From Hyperoodon ampullatus (Eukaryota > Chordata > Mammalia > Artiodactyla > Ziphiidae), in assembly GCA_949752795.1 (NCBI GenBank), contig OX457074.1:34767980-34831979 (forward strand): a stretch of 64,000 bases of DNA. Reading direction: 5' to 3'. This document shows positions 12,181-49,346 of the stretch, piece by piece (positions within the stretch are counted from its first letter, which is position 1; each line of letters begins with the position of its first letter). The notes beneath the pieces are model-generated. The model saw nothing but the letters and a program-made list of their open reading frames with translations. It did not search any database and had not been told where the DNA came from. A program made the position numbers and the translations under genes.

Positions 12181-13258
12181 TGGGGGTATAGCAGCAGCTC
12201 ACACGTTATCAAGGCAAATGGGGGTGGGGGGAACATCTGGTCCTCAGTCATCGGGCCACGGGGCTCTTCGATGCTCATCATCTTGATCAGAAATACCCTC
12301 GGTCCACAATGCCCAGATGCCCAGGCAGCCAGTCTCCCTGGAGTCCTGCAGCCTTCAGGGGCTCTGCCAGGGAAAGGGGCACACGTCTCCCTGTGCCTCA
12401 GCCCACATTTGCCTTTCCTTCAGCCCAAGGGACTCTCCCTAGTTTCCCAGAGAATCCTTTCTCCCTTCACCTTTTTGCCAGAGACATTGGTCTCTGTCCA
12501 ACAAATTTATCCAACAAATCCTCTCTTCCCAGAAGCGGATGTTTTTGAAGCAAAAGCAAGGGAGACTCCGGGGCTACTTTTGCCTTCATCCCGGCCACAG
12601 CCCCCTGCTGCGACTTTCAAGGGGGCTCGCCAGCTGCTTGAAGCGGGAAGGTCAGACCCAAAAAACAATCTCAAAATAATATGCCTCGCTTTGTTCGACA
12701 GGCATAAAAACAGCCCAGACTGTTGGATGGATGGAGGGATGGACAGAGGACAGATGTGTGAAAAAGCATGTACAGCCAATGTTAACAGCGGGATGTAAGC
12801 AGTGCGTGTTCAAAGAACGTTTGACATGTTTCATTATCAATTGGTGTGCGTGTAGGGAGGGGGACTATTACAGTTCACATTTGCCAGCCTTCCGCCTGTA
12901 AGCTCCTCGGTGAAATATGGGGGGTTTTGTCTGTGTTTTTGTTTGTTTGTTTTTTATTGGCAACAATGTGCTCAGCGCTTGGTAGCGCTAGAAATAAGCT
13001 CTGAAAGGAGCGGACCCTGAAGGAAGGAGCCTCGTCCTTGGAGGTTCCGCACTCCTCTTGGCTGCAGCGCCACTGCGCCCTCTAGTGGAGAAGTCACTCG
13101 CACTCCTCGGGACGTTTCCCCGAGACCCGGCCCTGGGCTGGGACCAGTCTGGGGGGACCCGCCAGGCTGCGACCCGGGGACCTGGAGGAAGGGCCGCAGG
13201 GCAGGTAGATGGTGGGAGCCACCCAGAAGATGCACCACGGAGGATGTGGGATGGATCC
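12181..13258. other. Intergenic with a strong CTCF-like motif
   Basis: No gene is recognised. The segment turns GC-rich toward its end and holds a CTCF-like site at 13074-13088. Confidence 0.4.
13074..13088 (-). promoter_or_regulatory. Strong CTCF-like motif
   Basis: On the - strand CCACTAGAGGGCGCA fits every position of the CTCF core CCASYAGRKGGC. It lies about 6.5 kb upstream of the ELAC2 start. Occupancy is untested. Confidence 0.55.
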
Positions 13259-13270
13259 AAACGTGCGCTG

Positions 13271-13464
13271 GGGGACCTCCCTGGTGGTCCAGTGGCTAAA
13301 ACTCCGCGCTCCCAATGCAGGGCTCCCGGGTTACATCCCTGGTCCGGGAGCTAGATCCCACATGCCTCAACTAAGAGCCCGCATGCTGCAACTAAAAGAT
13401 CCCAAACGCGGCAACAAGGACCTGGCACAGCCAAATAAATAAATAAATATTTTAAAAAATAAAT
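13271..13464 (+). mobile_element. CHR/Bov-tA-like tRNA SINE with 12-bp duplication
   Basis: GGGACCTCCCTGGTGGTCCA start and an AAATAAATAAATA tail. AAACGTGCGCTG flanks it perfectly at 13259-13270 and 13465-13476. Confidence 0.9.
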
Positions 13465-13799
13465 AAACGTGCGCTGAGGATCTAGAAGGCTTAAGTGTTC
13501 CAGCCTGGTGTCCATTGAGAGCACCTGCCGACTGGGGGAGGGGTTAGCGCCCCTCAACTGGGAAGAATATTCCAATCAGGTGGACAGGGAGTTGCCTCAT
13601 GGCCTCTCTACCTGTGGGCAAGCGTCTGTGCAGGACCCCAGCCCCTCATTTCAGACTCTGGTTCAGAGCTACCAGCTGGGATCATAGGAAAAGAGGGACC
13701 TTAAAGTTCTCCCCTTGAAGGTCGAGGGCCAGCAGACACAGGAAAGCTGAGGGGTCCTGAGTAGAAAGGGGCTGGGGGAGGAGAGGCTGGAGTGAGCTG

Positions 13800-14195
13800 T
13801 TTGGGGCTGAACTGTGTCCGTCCCCCAAATTCATGTGTTGAAGTCCTAACCCCCAGTACCTCAGAATGTGACTGAATTTGAAGATACGGCCTTTAAAGAT
13901 GTGATTCAGTTAAAATGAGGCCGTGGCAGTAGGCCCTAGTCCAATCTGACTGGAGCCAAGACATTTGGACACACAGAGAAACACCAGGGATGCACAGCGC
14001 AAAAGCCATGTGAGGGCACAGGGAGAAGGTGGATGTCTGCAGGCCAGGGAGAGAGGCCTCAGGAAAAACCAGCCCTGCTGACACCTTGGTCCCAGACTTC
14101 CAGCCTCCAGAACTGTGAGAAAATTAATTTCTGTTGTTTAAGCCCCCCAGTCTGTGGTGTTTTGTTATGGTGGCCTGAGCAAACGAATACTAGGC
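13800..14195 (+). repeat. MLT1-type MaLR LTR
   Basis: GGGGCTGAACTGTGTCCGTC, GTTGAAGTCCTAACCCCCAG and CCTCCAGAACTGTGAGAAAA occur in the usual order and spacing. No viral gene. Confidence 0.8.
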
Positions 14196-14289
14196 AGAGC
14201 CTCTATGCCCTCAGCAAACGTTTCCTGTGCGCCGTCTAATATCTAATTTAGACACTGCTTAATGCTCAGTATCTAAAGAGGAATGAAGG

Positions 14290-14433
14290 GCCTTCCCTGG
14301 CGGTCCAGTGGTTAAGACTCCGTGCTCCCAATGTAGGGGCCACAGGTTTGATCCCTAGTTGGAGAACTAAGATCCAGCATGCCACACAGCATGGCCAAAA
14401 ACAAACAGAAACAAAACAAAACAAAAAAAACAT
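14290..14433 (+). mobile_element. Older tRNA-type SINE
   Basis: GGCCTTCCCTGGCGGTCCAG start, then GGTTTGATCCCTAG and an A-rich tail with AAACAAAACAAAAC. Confidence 0.8.
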
Positions 14434-15699
14434 AATAAAATGGGATGAAGCCTAGGAGGCATTAACTATGGCAGAGCTGCAGTCTCTCAGAGCCTGATGC
14501 AGCCTGAGCCATCTTTTTTTTTTTTTTTTAACATTCCTTGTATATTAAAAAAAATACACCAGAGATTTTAAAAATGGTGGTACCTGAGTGGGTGTTGGCT
14601 GTGACTTGCTTTGACTTCCAAGCCTGAAGTCTCATTTTCAGTGAAACTTGGAAACTGACCACCATATAAAAACCTTGGCCTGAATACTGAATGAGAACCA
14701 TCTATGGGGAGGGAGAGGCTTTGTGGAAGTGGAGCAAGGCACCCTGGCTCACAGCCCAAACGTGGAAGTGAGGCCATGGTGGATATTCCATCCACCATGG
14801 AGCTGCCCTAGTAGCCACTGCGAGGAAGGGATGAGCCATCCCCAATGAGCAAAACTGTGGGCAAGAAAATGATTGAAATGGTTTTCAAGCCACTGGGTTT
14901 GAAGGTAGTTTGCACCCACAGCAGCGGACAATTAAGAGACTCAAAGCAAGAGGAAGTGGTTGGATTCTGTTAATTGCTGGTGTCACTGCGTTCTGAAAGC
15001 CCATTTTCTCCGTTGCCTCTCTCCCTGCTGCCCTGATGTCAGGCTCCCTCCACTCCAGCAAGTCTGGGGTCACTTTTCTGTCTCTGACTCTCTGATGTGC
15101 CCTTTTGAACGTACCAGTCAGACTCCTCCCTCTGATAACACCATCTTTGGTGTCCTGATTGAATTTTGGGCCCTGTTTAACTGCAAGGCCACAGTCTGAT
15201 TTAAGTTACTGGGTTCTTCCTAACTTCCTAATATTAATTGCCTGCCATAAGCCAGGCCCAGTTCTAGGAGCTAATGATACAGGAGAGAACCAGACCAAGA
15301 GAGCCCTGTACTCAAGGAATTTAATTCAAGTATAACCTCAGACTAGCTTTTGTCTTCATAGACCAGGCATAAAATGTGACCCAGAGCATCACTGCAGAGA
15401 GGCATACTGTGCCCTGAAAACAACCTGATAAGCACCCAGGCCTTCCCTAATTTCTTCATCCAGATCTCAGAATTTTATACAAATACTTTATATAAGTGAT
15501 TCATCCTATATTTAAAGGTATAAACATTCTGGGATTACCTAACAGATATGAGCCTAGGGAACTAGTAAAATAGAACCAACATTTTATTTTTTTGTGTGGA
15601 ATTTAAATTTTTTCTAAAAAGGATCAAAGTAGTCACCAAGGGGAAAAAAATCAATATTTTATCGCACTTCTGAACTTTTTTTTTAAGTTTAGTATTGTC
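14434..15699. other. Intergenic, no recognised gene
   Basis: Nothing coding is recognised. About 15230-15345 (GCCAGGCCCAGTTCTAGGAG) resembles an L2 or MIR-type relic. Confidence 0.35.
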
Positions 15700-15870
15700 T
15701 CTGTCTTTACTCCAGCTTTATTGAGCTATGGTTGACATATAACATCGTGTAAGTTTAAGGTTTACAGTGTAATGACTTGATATAAGTATGTATTGCAAAA
15801 TGATTACCACCATAAGGTTAATTAATGTATCTATCACCACATAGTTACCTTTGTGTGTGTGTGTGGTCAG

Positions 15871-15876
<6 letters not shown>

Positions 15877-15904
<28 letters not shown>

Positions 15905-16094
15905 GGTATGTGGGCCTCTCACTGTTGTGGCCTCTCCTGTTGCGGAGCACAGGCTCCGGACGCGCCGGCTCAACGGCCATGGCTCACGGGCCCAGCCGCT
16001 CCGCGGCATGTGGGATCCTCCCAGACCGGGGCACGAACCCGCGTCCCCTGCATCGGCAGGCGGACTCTCAACCACTGCGCCACCAGGGAAGCCC
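15877..16094 (-). mobile_element. CHR-2-like SINE in L1
   Basis: Long T tail, then GCGGTATGTGGGCCTCTCAC. TGGTCAGAACTTT flanks it at 15864-15876 and 16095-16107. Confidence 0.95.
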
Positions 16095-16302
16095 TGGTCA
16101 GAACTTTTAAGATCTACTCTCTTAGTAACTGTCAAGCATACAATACAGTATTGCTAACTATAGTCTCTATGTTGTACATTACATCCCCAGAGCTTAGTCA
16201 TCTTATAACCAGAAGTTTGTACAATTTAACACCTTTACCTATTTTCCCCATGCTCCCAGCCCCTGGTAATCACTAATTTACTCTGTTTCTATGAGTTGTT
16301 TT

Positions 16303-16507
16303 TTTTTTTTTTTAAGCGGTACGCGGGCCTCTCACCGTTGTGGCCTCTCCCGTTGCGGAGCACAGGCTCCGGACGCGCAGGCTCAGTGGCCATGGCTCAC
16401 GGGCCCAACCGCTTCGCGGCATGTGGGATCCTCCTGGACCGGGGCACGAACCTGTGTCCCCTGCATCGGCAGGTGGACTCCCAACCACTGCGCCACCAGG
16501 GAAGCCC
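16303..16507 (-). mobile_element. CHR-2-like SINE in L1
   Basis: T tail, GCGGTACGCGGGCCTCTCAC and end CCAGGGAAGCCC. A short GTTGTTT duplication flanks it. Confidence 0.93.
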
Positions 16508-17754
16508 TGTTGTTTGTTTTTTAGATTTTCTATATAAGTGAGATGGTATAGCATTTGTCTTTCTCTGACTTATTTCATTTAGCATAATGCCCTCAAGTTT
16601 CATCCATGATGTTGCAAATCTTTATTTGATATGGCTAATTTGCATTGTATACGTATACCACATTTTCTTATCCATTCATCCATTAATAGACGCTTAGGTT
16701 GTTTCCATGTCTTGGCTATTGTAAATAATGCTGTAATTTACATGGGGTGCAGATAACTCTTTGGGATAGTGATTTCACTTCCTTCATATATATACCCAGA
16801 AGTGGAATTTCTGGATCATATGGTAGATCTATTTTTTTTTTAAATTCTTTTTTGAGGAAACTATATTATTTTCCATAGTGGCTGCACCACTTTACATTCC
16901 CACCAACAGTGCACCAGGGTTCCCTTTTCTCCACATCTTGGCCAACACTTGTTATCTCTTAACTTTTTGATAATAACCATTCTGACGAGTGTGGTGATAT
17001 CCCATTGTGGTTTTCATTTTCATTTCCCTAATGATTAGTGATATTGAGCACCTGTTCATGTCCCTGATGGGCATTTGTATGTCTTCTTTGGAAAGATGTC
17101 TATTCAGACACTCATTTTAAAATTGTATTATTTGGCTTTTTGCTATTAAGTTGTATGAGTTCCTTATGTATGTTGGATATTAACTCCTTATCAGATGATT
17201 TGCACATATATTCTCTCATTCCGTAGGCTGCCTTTTCATTTTGTTGATCAAATATTTATTTTGAATATGGGATGGTAGTATCATCATCGTTTCAGGGCTT
17301 AAGCCCGTGAAAGGTGTAAAGTCACAGAAATGCAGTTTTCCTGATCCTTTTGGGGAAGGTTACTTCAAGTGCAAAATATGCTTTTTACACAGTTGGGTGG
17401 TAATCTTCCACAGAACCAGTTTCATATTTGAGTGAAACTTCCAAGTAAAGGATCAATCCCACTTACGGAAGCTCCCTGTATTTCTAGTGGTTTAATTGAG
17501 ATCTCTCAGGGACAAATCCTCATTCACTTTGTAAGGGGATAGTAGGTCTTTTTCTGGTTTTCAAAAGGCCTGTATTGGGCCATCTGCCCCAGGATGTCCC
17601 TGGTCAACATTTCTTTAACCACCGTAGCTTATTTAAATATATTTTATGCGGGTTGAAACGTTTTATTTCCTTTTCAATTTTACTACCATTTATTGAGCGG
17701 CTGTTCTGTGGCAGTGCCACTCAAAGAGCTGTCAGTATATTATTAGGTAATTTA

Positions 17755-18876
17755 CAAAAAATGGGCAGAAGACCTAAATAGACATTTCTCCAAAGAAAAC
17801 ATACAGATGGCCAAGAAGCACATGAAAAGCTGCTCAACATCACTAATTATTAGAGAAATGCAAATCAAAACTACAATGAGGTATCACCTCACACCAGTTA
17901 GAATGGGCATCATTCAGAAATTTACAAAAAACAAATGCTGGAGAGGGTGTGGAGAAAAGGGAACCCTCCTATACTGTTGGTGGGAATGTAAATTGATAAC
18001 AGCCACTATGGAGGTTCCTTAAAAAACTAAAAAACAGAATTACCATATGACCCAGCAATCCCACTACTGGGCATATACACAGAGAAAACCGTAATTCAAA
18101 AAGACACATGCACCCCAATGTTCATTGCAGCACTATTTACAATAGCCAGGTCATGGAAGCAACCTAAATGCCCATCGAAAGAGGAATGGATAAAGAAGAT
18201 GTGGTACATATATACAATGGAATATTACTCAGCCATTAAAAGTAACAAAATTGGGGGGCTTCCCTGGTGGCGCAGTGGTTGAGAGTCCGCCTGCCGATGC
18301 AGGGGACACGGGTTCATGCCCGGGTCTGGGAAGATCCCACATGCCGCGGAGCGGCTGGGCCCGTGAGCCATGGCCGCTGAGCCTGCGCGTCCGGAGCCTG
18401 TGCTCCGCAACGGGAGAGGCCACAACGGTGAGAGGCCCGCGTACCGGGAAAAAAAAAAAAAAAAAGTAACATAATTGGGTCATTGTAGAGACGTGGATGG
18501 ACCTAGAGACTGTCATACAGAGTGAAGTCAGAAAGAGAAAAACAAACATATTAACGCATATATTTGGAATCTAGAAAAATGGTACAACTGAACACGTTTG
18601 CAAGGCAAAAATAGAGACACAGATGTAGAGAACAAACGTATGGACACCAAGGGGGGAAGGGGGGATGGGATGAATTGGGAGATTGGGATTGACATATATA
18701 CACTAACTTACATAACATAGATAACTAATGAGAACCTGCTGTACAGCACAGGGAACTCCACTTTGCTGTCCAGTAGAAACTAACACAACACTGTAAAACA
18801 ACTATATCCCAATTAAAAAAAAATTAAAGGAGGATGTTCAGCTTATAAATCATTAAAATAATTTTGATAATAAAAA
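17755..18876 (+). mobile_element. 5'-truncated L1 (ORF2 end and 3' UTR)
   Basis: Sense L1 from near the ORF2 C terminus (AGACATTTCTCCAAAGAAAA) to the 3' UTR and an A-rich end. A 19-bp duplication TATATTATTAGGTRATTTA at 17736-17754 and 18877-18895 (one mismatch) marks the insertion. The reading frame is broken. Confidence 0.92.
18256..18463 (+). mobile_element. CHR-2-like SINE inside the L1
   Basis: GGGCTTCCCTGGTGGCGCAG start and an A tail; AAAGTAACAWAATTGGG flanks it on both sides. Youngest layer of the nest. Confidence 0.95.
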
Positions 18877-19299
18877 TATATTATTAGGTGATTTAATTCT
18901 AAAAAAACTTGAAGTGAATACTGTGACTATCCCCACTTGACAGATAAGGAAACAAGCTCAGAGAGGTCAAGATCACTCAACTAATAAGAGACCCAGGACT
19001 CGCTTGTTCCAGAGCTTGTTCTCTTAACCCCTCTTCTTGCTTTTCTTTCCACAAGCCAGTAAAAACATCTGAAACGTGTATTCATGCGAATTACAATGGA
19101 AATAAAATTAGCAAAACTTCTGTGGTAAAGCTCTAGTTTATCTCCTCACATTTAATCCTAAAAACAACCACAAAGGGGTAACTTGTCTAAGGGGACACCT
19201 CGGAGTCGGTGGGGACGGATCGATCACCCCTCAGCCAACTCCACTCCGAGAACCTGGTCTCTGACTGGCATTGTCTTTTCCGGTCCTGCGCTCCCAGAA

Positions 19300-19564
19300 G
19301 TCCCGCCCAGGCGAGGGAAGATTTCCGGAAAGAATTGACGCGGGGAAGCCGGAAAGAGACCAGGGGCGGGGCCGTTCAGGGCGCTCTAGCATTCCTCCTC
19401 TCTATGACCACCGCCACTTGACACGTCCGGAGCGGCGAGGCTACCTTCCTATTGGACGCGCGGCCTCGCGTAGGCGGGCGGCCCGGCTGGCGGCGCGCTG
19501 ACTGGCTGGGGCGCCACGCGGACCGAAACTGCCGGCTGCGCCCAGGAGCGGGAGGAGGGGGCGC
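19300..19564 (+). promoter_or_regulatory. CpG-rich TATA-less promoter and 5' UTR of ELAC2
   Basis: The stretch just before the first ELAC2 codon is very GC- and CpG-rich, and the island continues through exon 1 into intron 1. Visible elements are two ETS-like CCGGAA sites (about 19325 and 19350), a GC box GGGGCGGGGCC at 19363-19373 and an inverted CCAAT box (ATTGG) at 19451-19455. No TATA box is seen. This composition is typical of a housekeeping promoter and suits a tRNA-processing enzyme. The exact transcription start cannot be placed from sequence. Confidence 0.75.
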
Positions 19565-47254
<27,690 letters not shown>

Positions 47255-47927
47255 CGACGTGGGGCTGCGGAGCTGCTGCGCTGGAGGAGAGGAGGCCCAC
47301 GTCGATGCCGTGCACGCCGTGTCTTCGGTCTGTCAGGTGCAGTCAGGGTGCACCCCCACCCCGCTGCGGCCCAGCCGTCCCCTCTGTACCCAGAGGCAGC
47401 CGGGCCCCAGGAGCGCGGGGCTGTGGATGCGAAGCCTCCAGGAAAAGCGTCTCCAAGGACGGAACACGGTGAAGGTCGCGTTTGGAACCCGAGCGCTTTG
47501 TCCCTGTGCCGTCGCTGGGGACCCAGGGTGCCCGGAGACAGCTTGATGGTAAGCCTTCCCGTTGTTCCGGCGAAAGAGGCGGCCGCTTGCTTGCCCCGTG
47601 ACCAGAACCACTCACCGCCCTACAGAGTGCTGAGAAATACTGCGTGGGGTGGCTCCGGTGCCTTTCTTTTTGAGGATGAACAGCACTGAGGTTAGTGTTT
47701 GAAAAGTGAGAGAATCTTCAAAGAAAGATGCCTCTAGTATTTTTGCATATTCTTCCCTCCGGTGAGACTAGAGGAGCTTTAAAGTTTCAGGTGCTGGGAG
47801 GCGCAGACCCGCAGACCAAGGACCAGACTTGCCGTGACCTTGGGCTCCCTCCCGAGGCAGCGCCTGTCATCAACTCCCGTGGCCCCTTGAGCTTGTTATT
47901 AAAACAAGATAGGCCACACTCAGGGAT

Positions 47928-47933
47928 AATAAA
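47928..47933 (+). terminator. Candidate ELAC2 poly(A) signal AATAAA
   Basis: A canonical AATAAA lies 674 bp after the ELAC2 stop, with T/G-containing sequence downstream (about 47960-47990). A variant ATTAAA lies 30 bp upstream. Confidence 0.6.
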
Positions 47934-47938
47934 TCTAT

Positions 47939-47944
47939 TTTAAT
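47939..47944 (-). terminator. Candidate ARHGAP44 poly(A) signal ATTAAA
   Basis: On the - strand ATTAAA falls here, about 1.27 kb after the ARHGAP44 stop. G/T-rich sequence follows in the - direction (about 47925-47895). The AT-rich block 47935-48270 resembles a conserved distal 3' UTR in composition. Whether this is the site used is inference. Confidence 0.45.
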
Positions 47945-49209
47945 AACATTACCATTGACGACTATTTGTACATGTTAAAGGTTACTAACTTTCAACCCCC
48001 CCCGGGCCTCATTACAAATTGGGTACTGAACTGCCCTGCCAGCAAGCGAGCAAAGCTGTTCACGTCAAAAGTTTGCAAGTCCCAATGTCGGAGGAGGGTT
48101 ATTTTACACTTTTTGTTGGGAAAAATAATAGCATTTAAGTTTTTCATTGTACACCTGTACATGGGTTTGGATTGAATGGCTCAAATTAAACAAATATAGA
48201 TTTCATATATACAAATATTATATCCTGTATAGGTATGTCTATTTTAAAAGGATAAAACTGTAAGAGTTGGGCTTTGCATGCATGACCCGAATCTATTTCT
48301 TACTCCCTTCATCCCAGCTGTGACCAGGCTCCCCGGGTCTCCTCCCCGGGGGCAGGGGGGGCTTCGTGGGGAGGGTGAGCAAAGCTCTCCACGCCGCAGG
48401 GCCGAGGGCGCAGGCCTGGGGTCTCCGCGGGCTGGTTTCTCCTTCCTGTCTGAGCTTTGGGTAACAGGATTATTGCTATTCACCTGGGACCTCCAGAAAG
48501 AGGCGACCCCACATCTTCGTGCCCTGGATGCCCCGAGGCTCCTGGGCGGCTGCACTTAGCGACACCTAGTGTTAGTGGGGGGAAGAGGGGTGGCCTGGGG
48601 AGCTAGCTACCTTTGGGCCCTCCAGACACGCTCAAGGTCATTTTTTAAATTCAGAGCTAGAAAAACCATAAGATAGAAAGGGAGCTTCAGTCCACGGCGT
48701 GGAGGAGTAAAACTCTTTGTCAGATGTTGTTTTTAGCCATTTCCTGTAGAGCCCACGGAGGAAGGTTCGCCCTGGCCGGCCCTCCCCTGCGAAGCAGCAG
48801 GCCGGTCAGGGACCCGGGCTTCTCAGCTTCTGTAAGCGAGCCCCCCCACCCCGTCCCCGCTCTGTACCATCAGGCTGGTCGCGCAGGACTCGCTGTGGCC
48901 GTCAGCTCAGGCGACAGGCAGCCAGGGCGGACCGGCCGCTGGGCCCTCCATGCCCCACCCCGCGGAGGACGTTTCTGAGACACAGGCCCCTGGGTGGACG
49001 GGGCTGTCAATTGGCGTGGAGGCTGAAAGGGGGTCAAAATAGGCACAAAGTCGAAAGGCAAAGATCAAACAAAAGGCCAGAGTCCCCACCCGGAGGGAAC
49101 GCACAAAATCTGCGCGGCCAACACCTGCCACATGGGTGTCCGCCACGCTCCAGCCTCGCGGCGGCCGTGACGGCGCAGAGCCGCGGGAACACGCGTGTGG
49201 CGGCGCCGC

Positions 49210-49346
49210 TCAGAGGGCCGTGCTCTCTGACTCCTCTGGGTCCCTCTTCTCAGCCACTGAGCGCCGCCGCACGTGCTCCCGGGGACCGAGGCGCAGCGCC
49301 GAGCCCAGCTCCACGTGGATGGAGGGGACGTCCAAGTGGACCAGAT
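49210..49346 (-). CDS. ARHGAP44: ARHGAP44 last coding exon, PDZ-ligand C terminus
   Basis: Encodes DLVHLDVPSIHVELGSALRL, then a basic segment REHVRRRSVAEKRD and the end ESESTAL before TGA. The final T-A-L fits a class I PDZ ligand. The acceptor is ccttccag. It lies about 3.45 kb after the previous exon. Confidence 0.95.

Larger units (their letters stand above)
15700..17245 (-). mobile_element. Old L1 fragment carrying two SINEs
   Basis: Antisense L1 3' portion (TTATTGAGCTATGGTTGACA at the 3' end; TCCCACCAACAGTGCACCAG further in). It is interrupted by CHR-2 copies at 15877-16094 and 16303-16507. Diverged, with no intact ORF. Confidence 0.85.
17683..19040 (-). repeat. MIR SINE split by an L1 insertion
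   Basis: Antisense MIR: CCATTTATTGAGCGGCTGTT (17688 onward) on the left; CTTGACAGATAAGGAAACAA and on to GTTCTCTTAACCCCTCTT on the right (18896-19040). The L1 at 17755-18876 separates the halves. Confidence 0.8.
47255..47960 (+). other. Predicted ELAC2 3' UTR
   Basis: GC-rich sequence follows the stop codon without another conserved frame. Candidate poly(A) signals are ATTAAA at 47898-47903 and AATAAA at 47928-47933. The canonical second one predicts cleavage around 47945-47960. The end is inferred, not observed. Confidence 0.55.
47915..49209 (-). other. Predicted ARHGAP44 3' UTR
   Basis: This is the sequence beyond the ARHGAP44 stop codon on the - strand. The proximal part (49209 to about 48300) is GC-rich; the distal part (about 48270-47940) turns AT-rich with runs such as TTTTTGTTGGG on the + strand. 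No repeat is recognised. The 3' end is placed by the ATTAAA at 47944-47939. Confidence 0.5.

Noticed and set aside
3236..14195. Endogenous retrovirus proviruses
   Set aside because: Only solitary MaLR-type LTR relics are seen, with no gag, pol or env sequence beside them.
48278..48559. Possible small gene in the ELAC2-ARHGAP44 gap
   Set aside because: Short frame without a conserved motif, lying within the predicted ARHGAP44 3' UTR.
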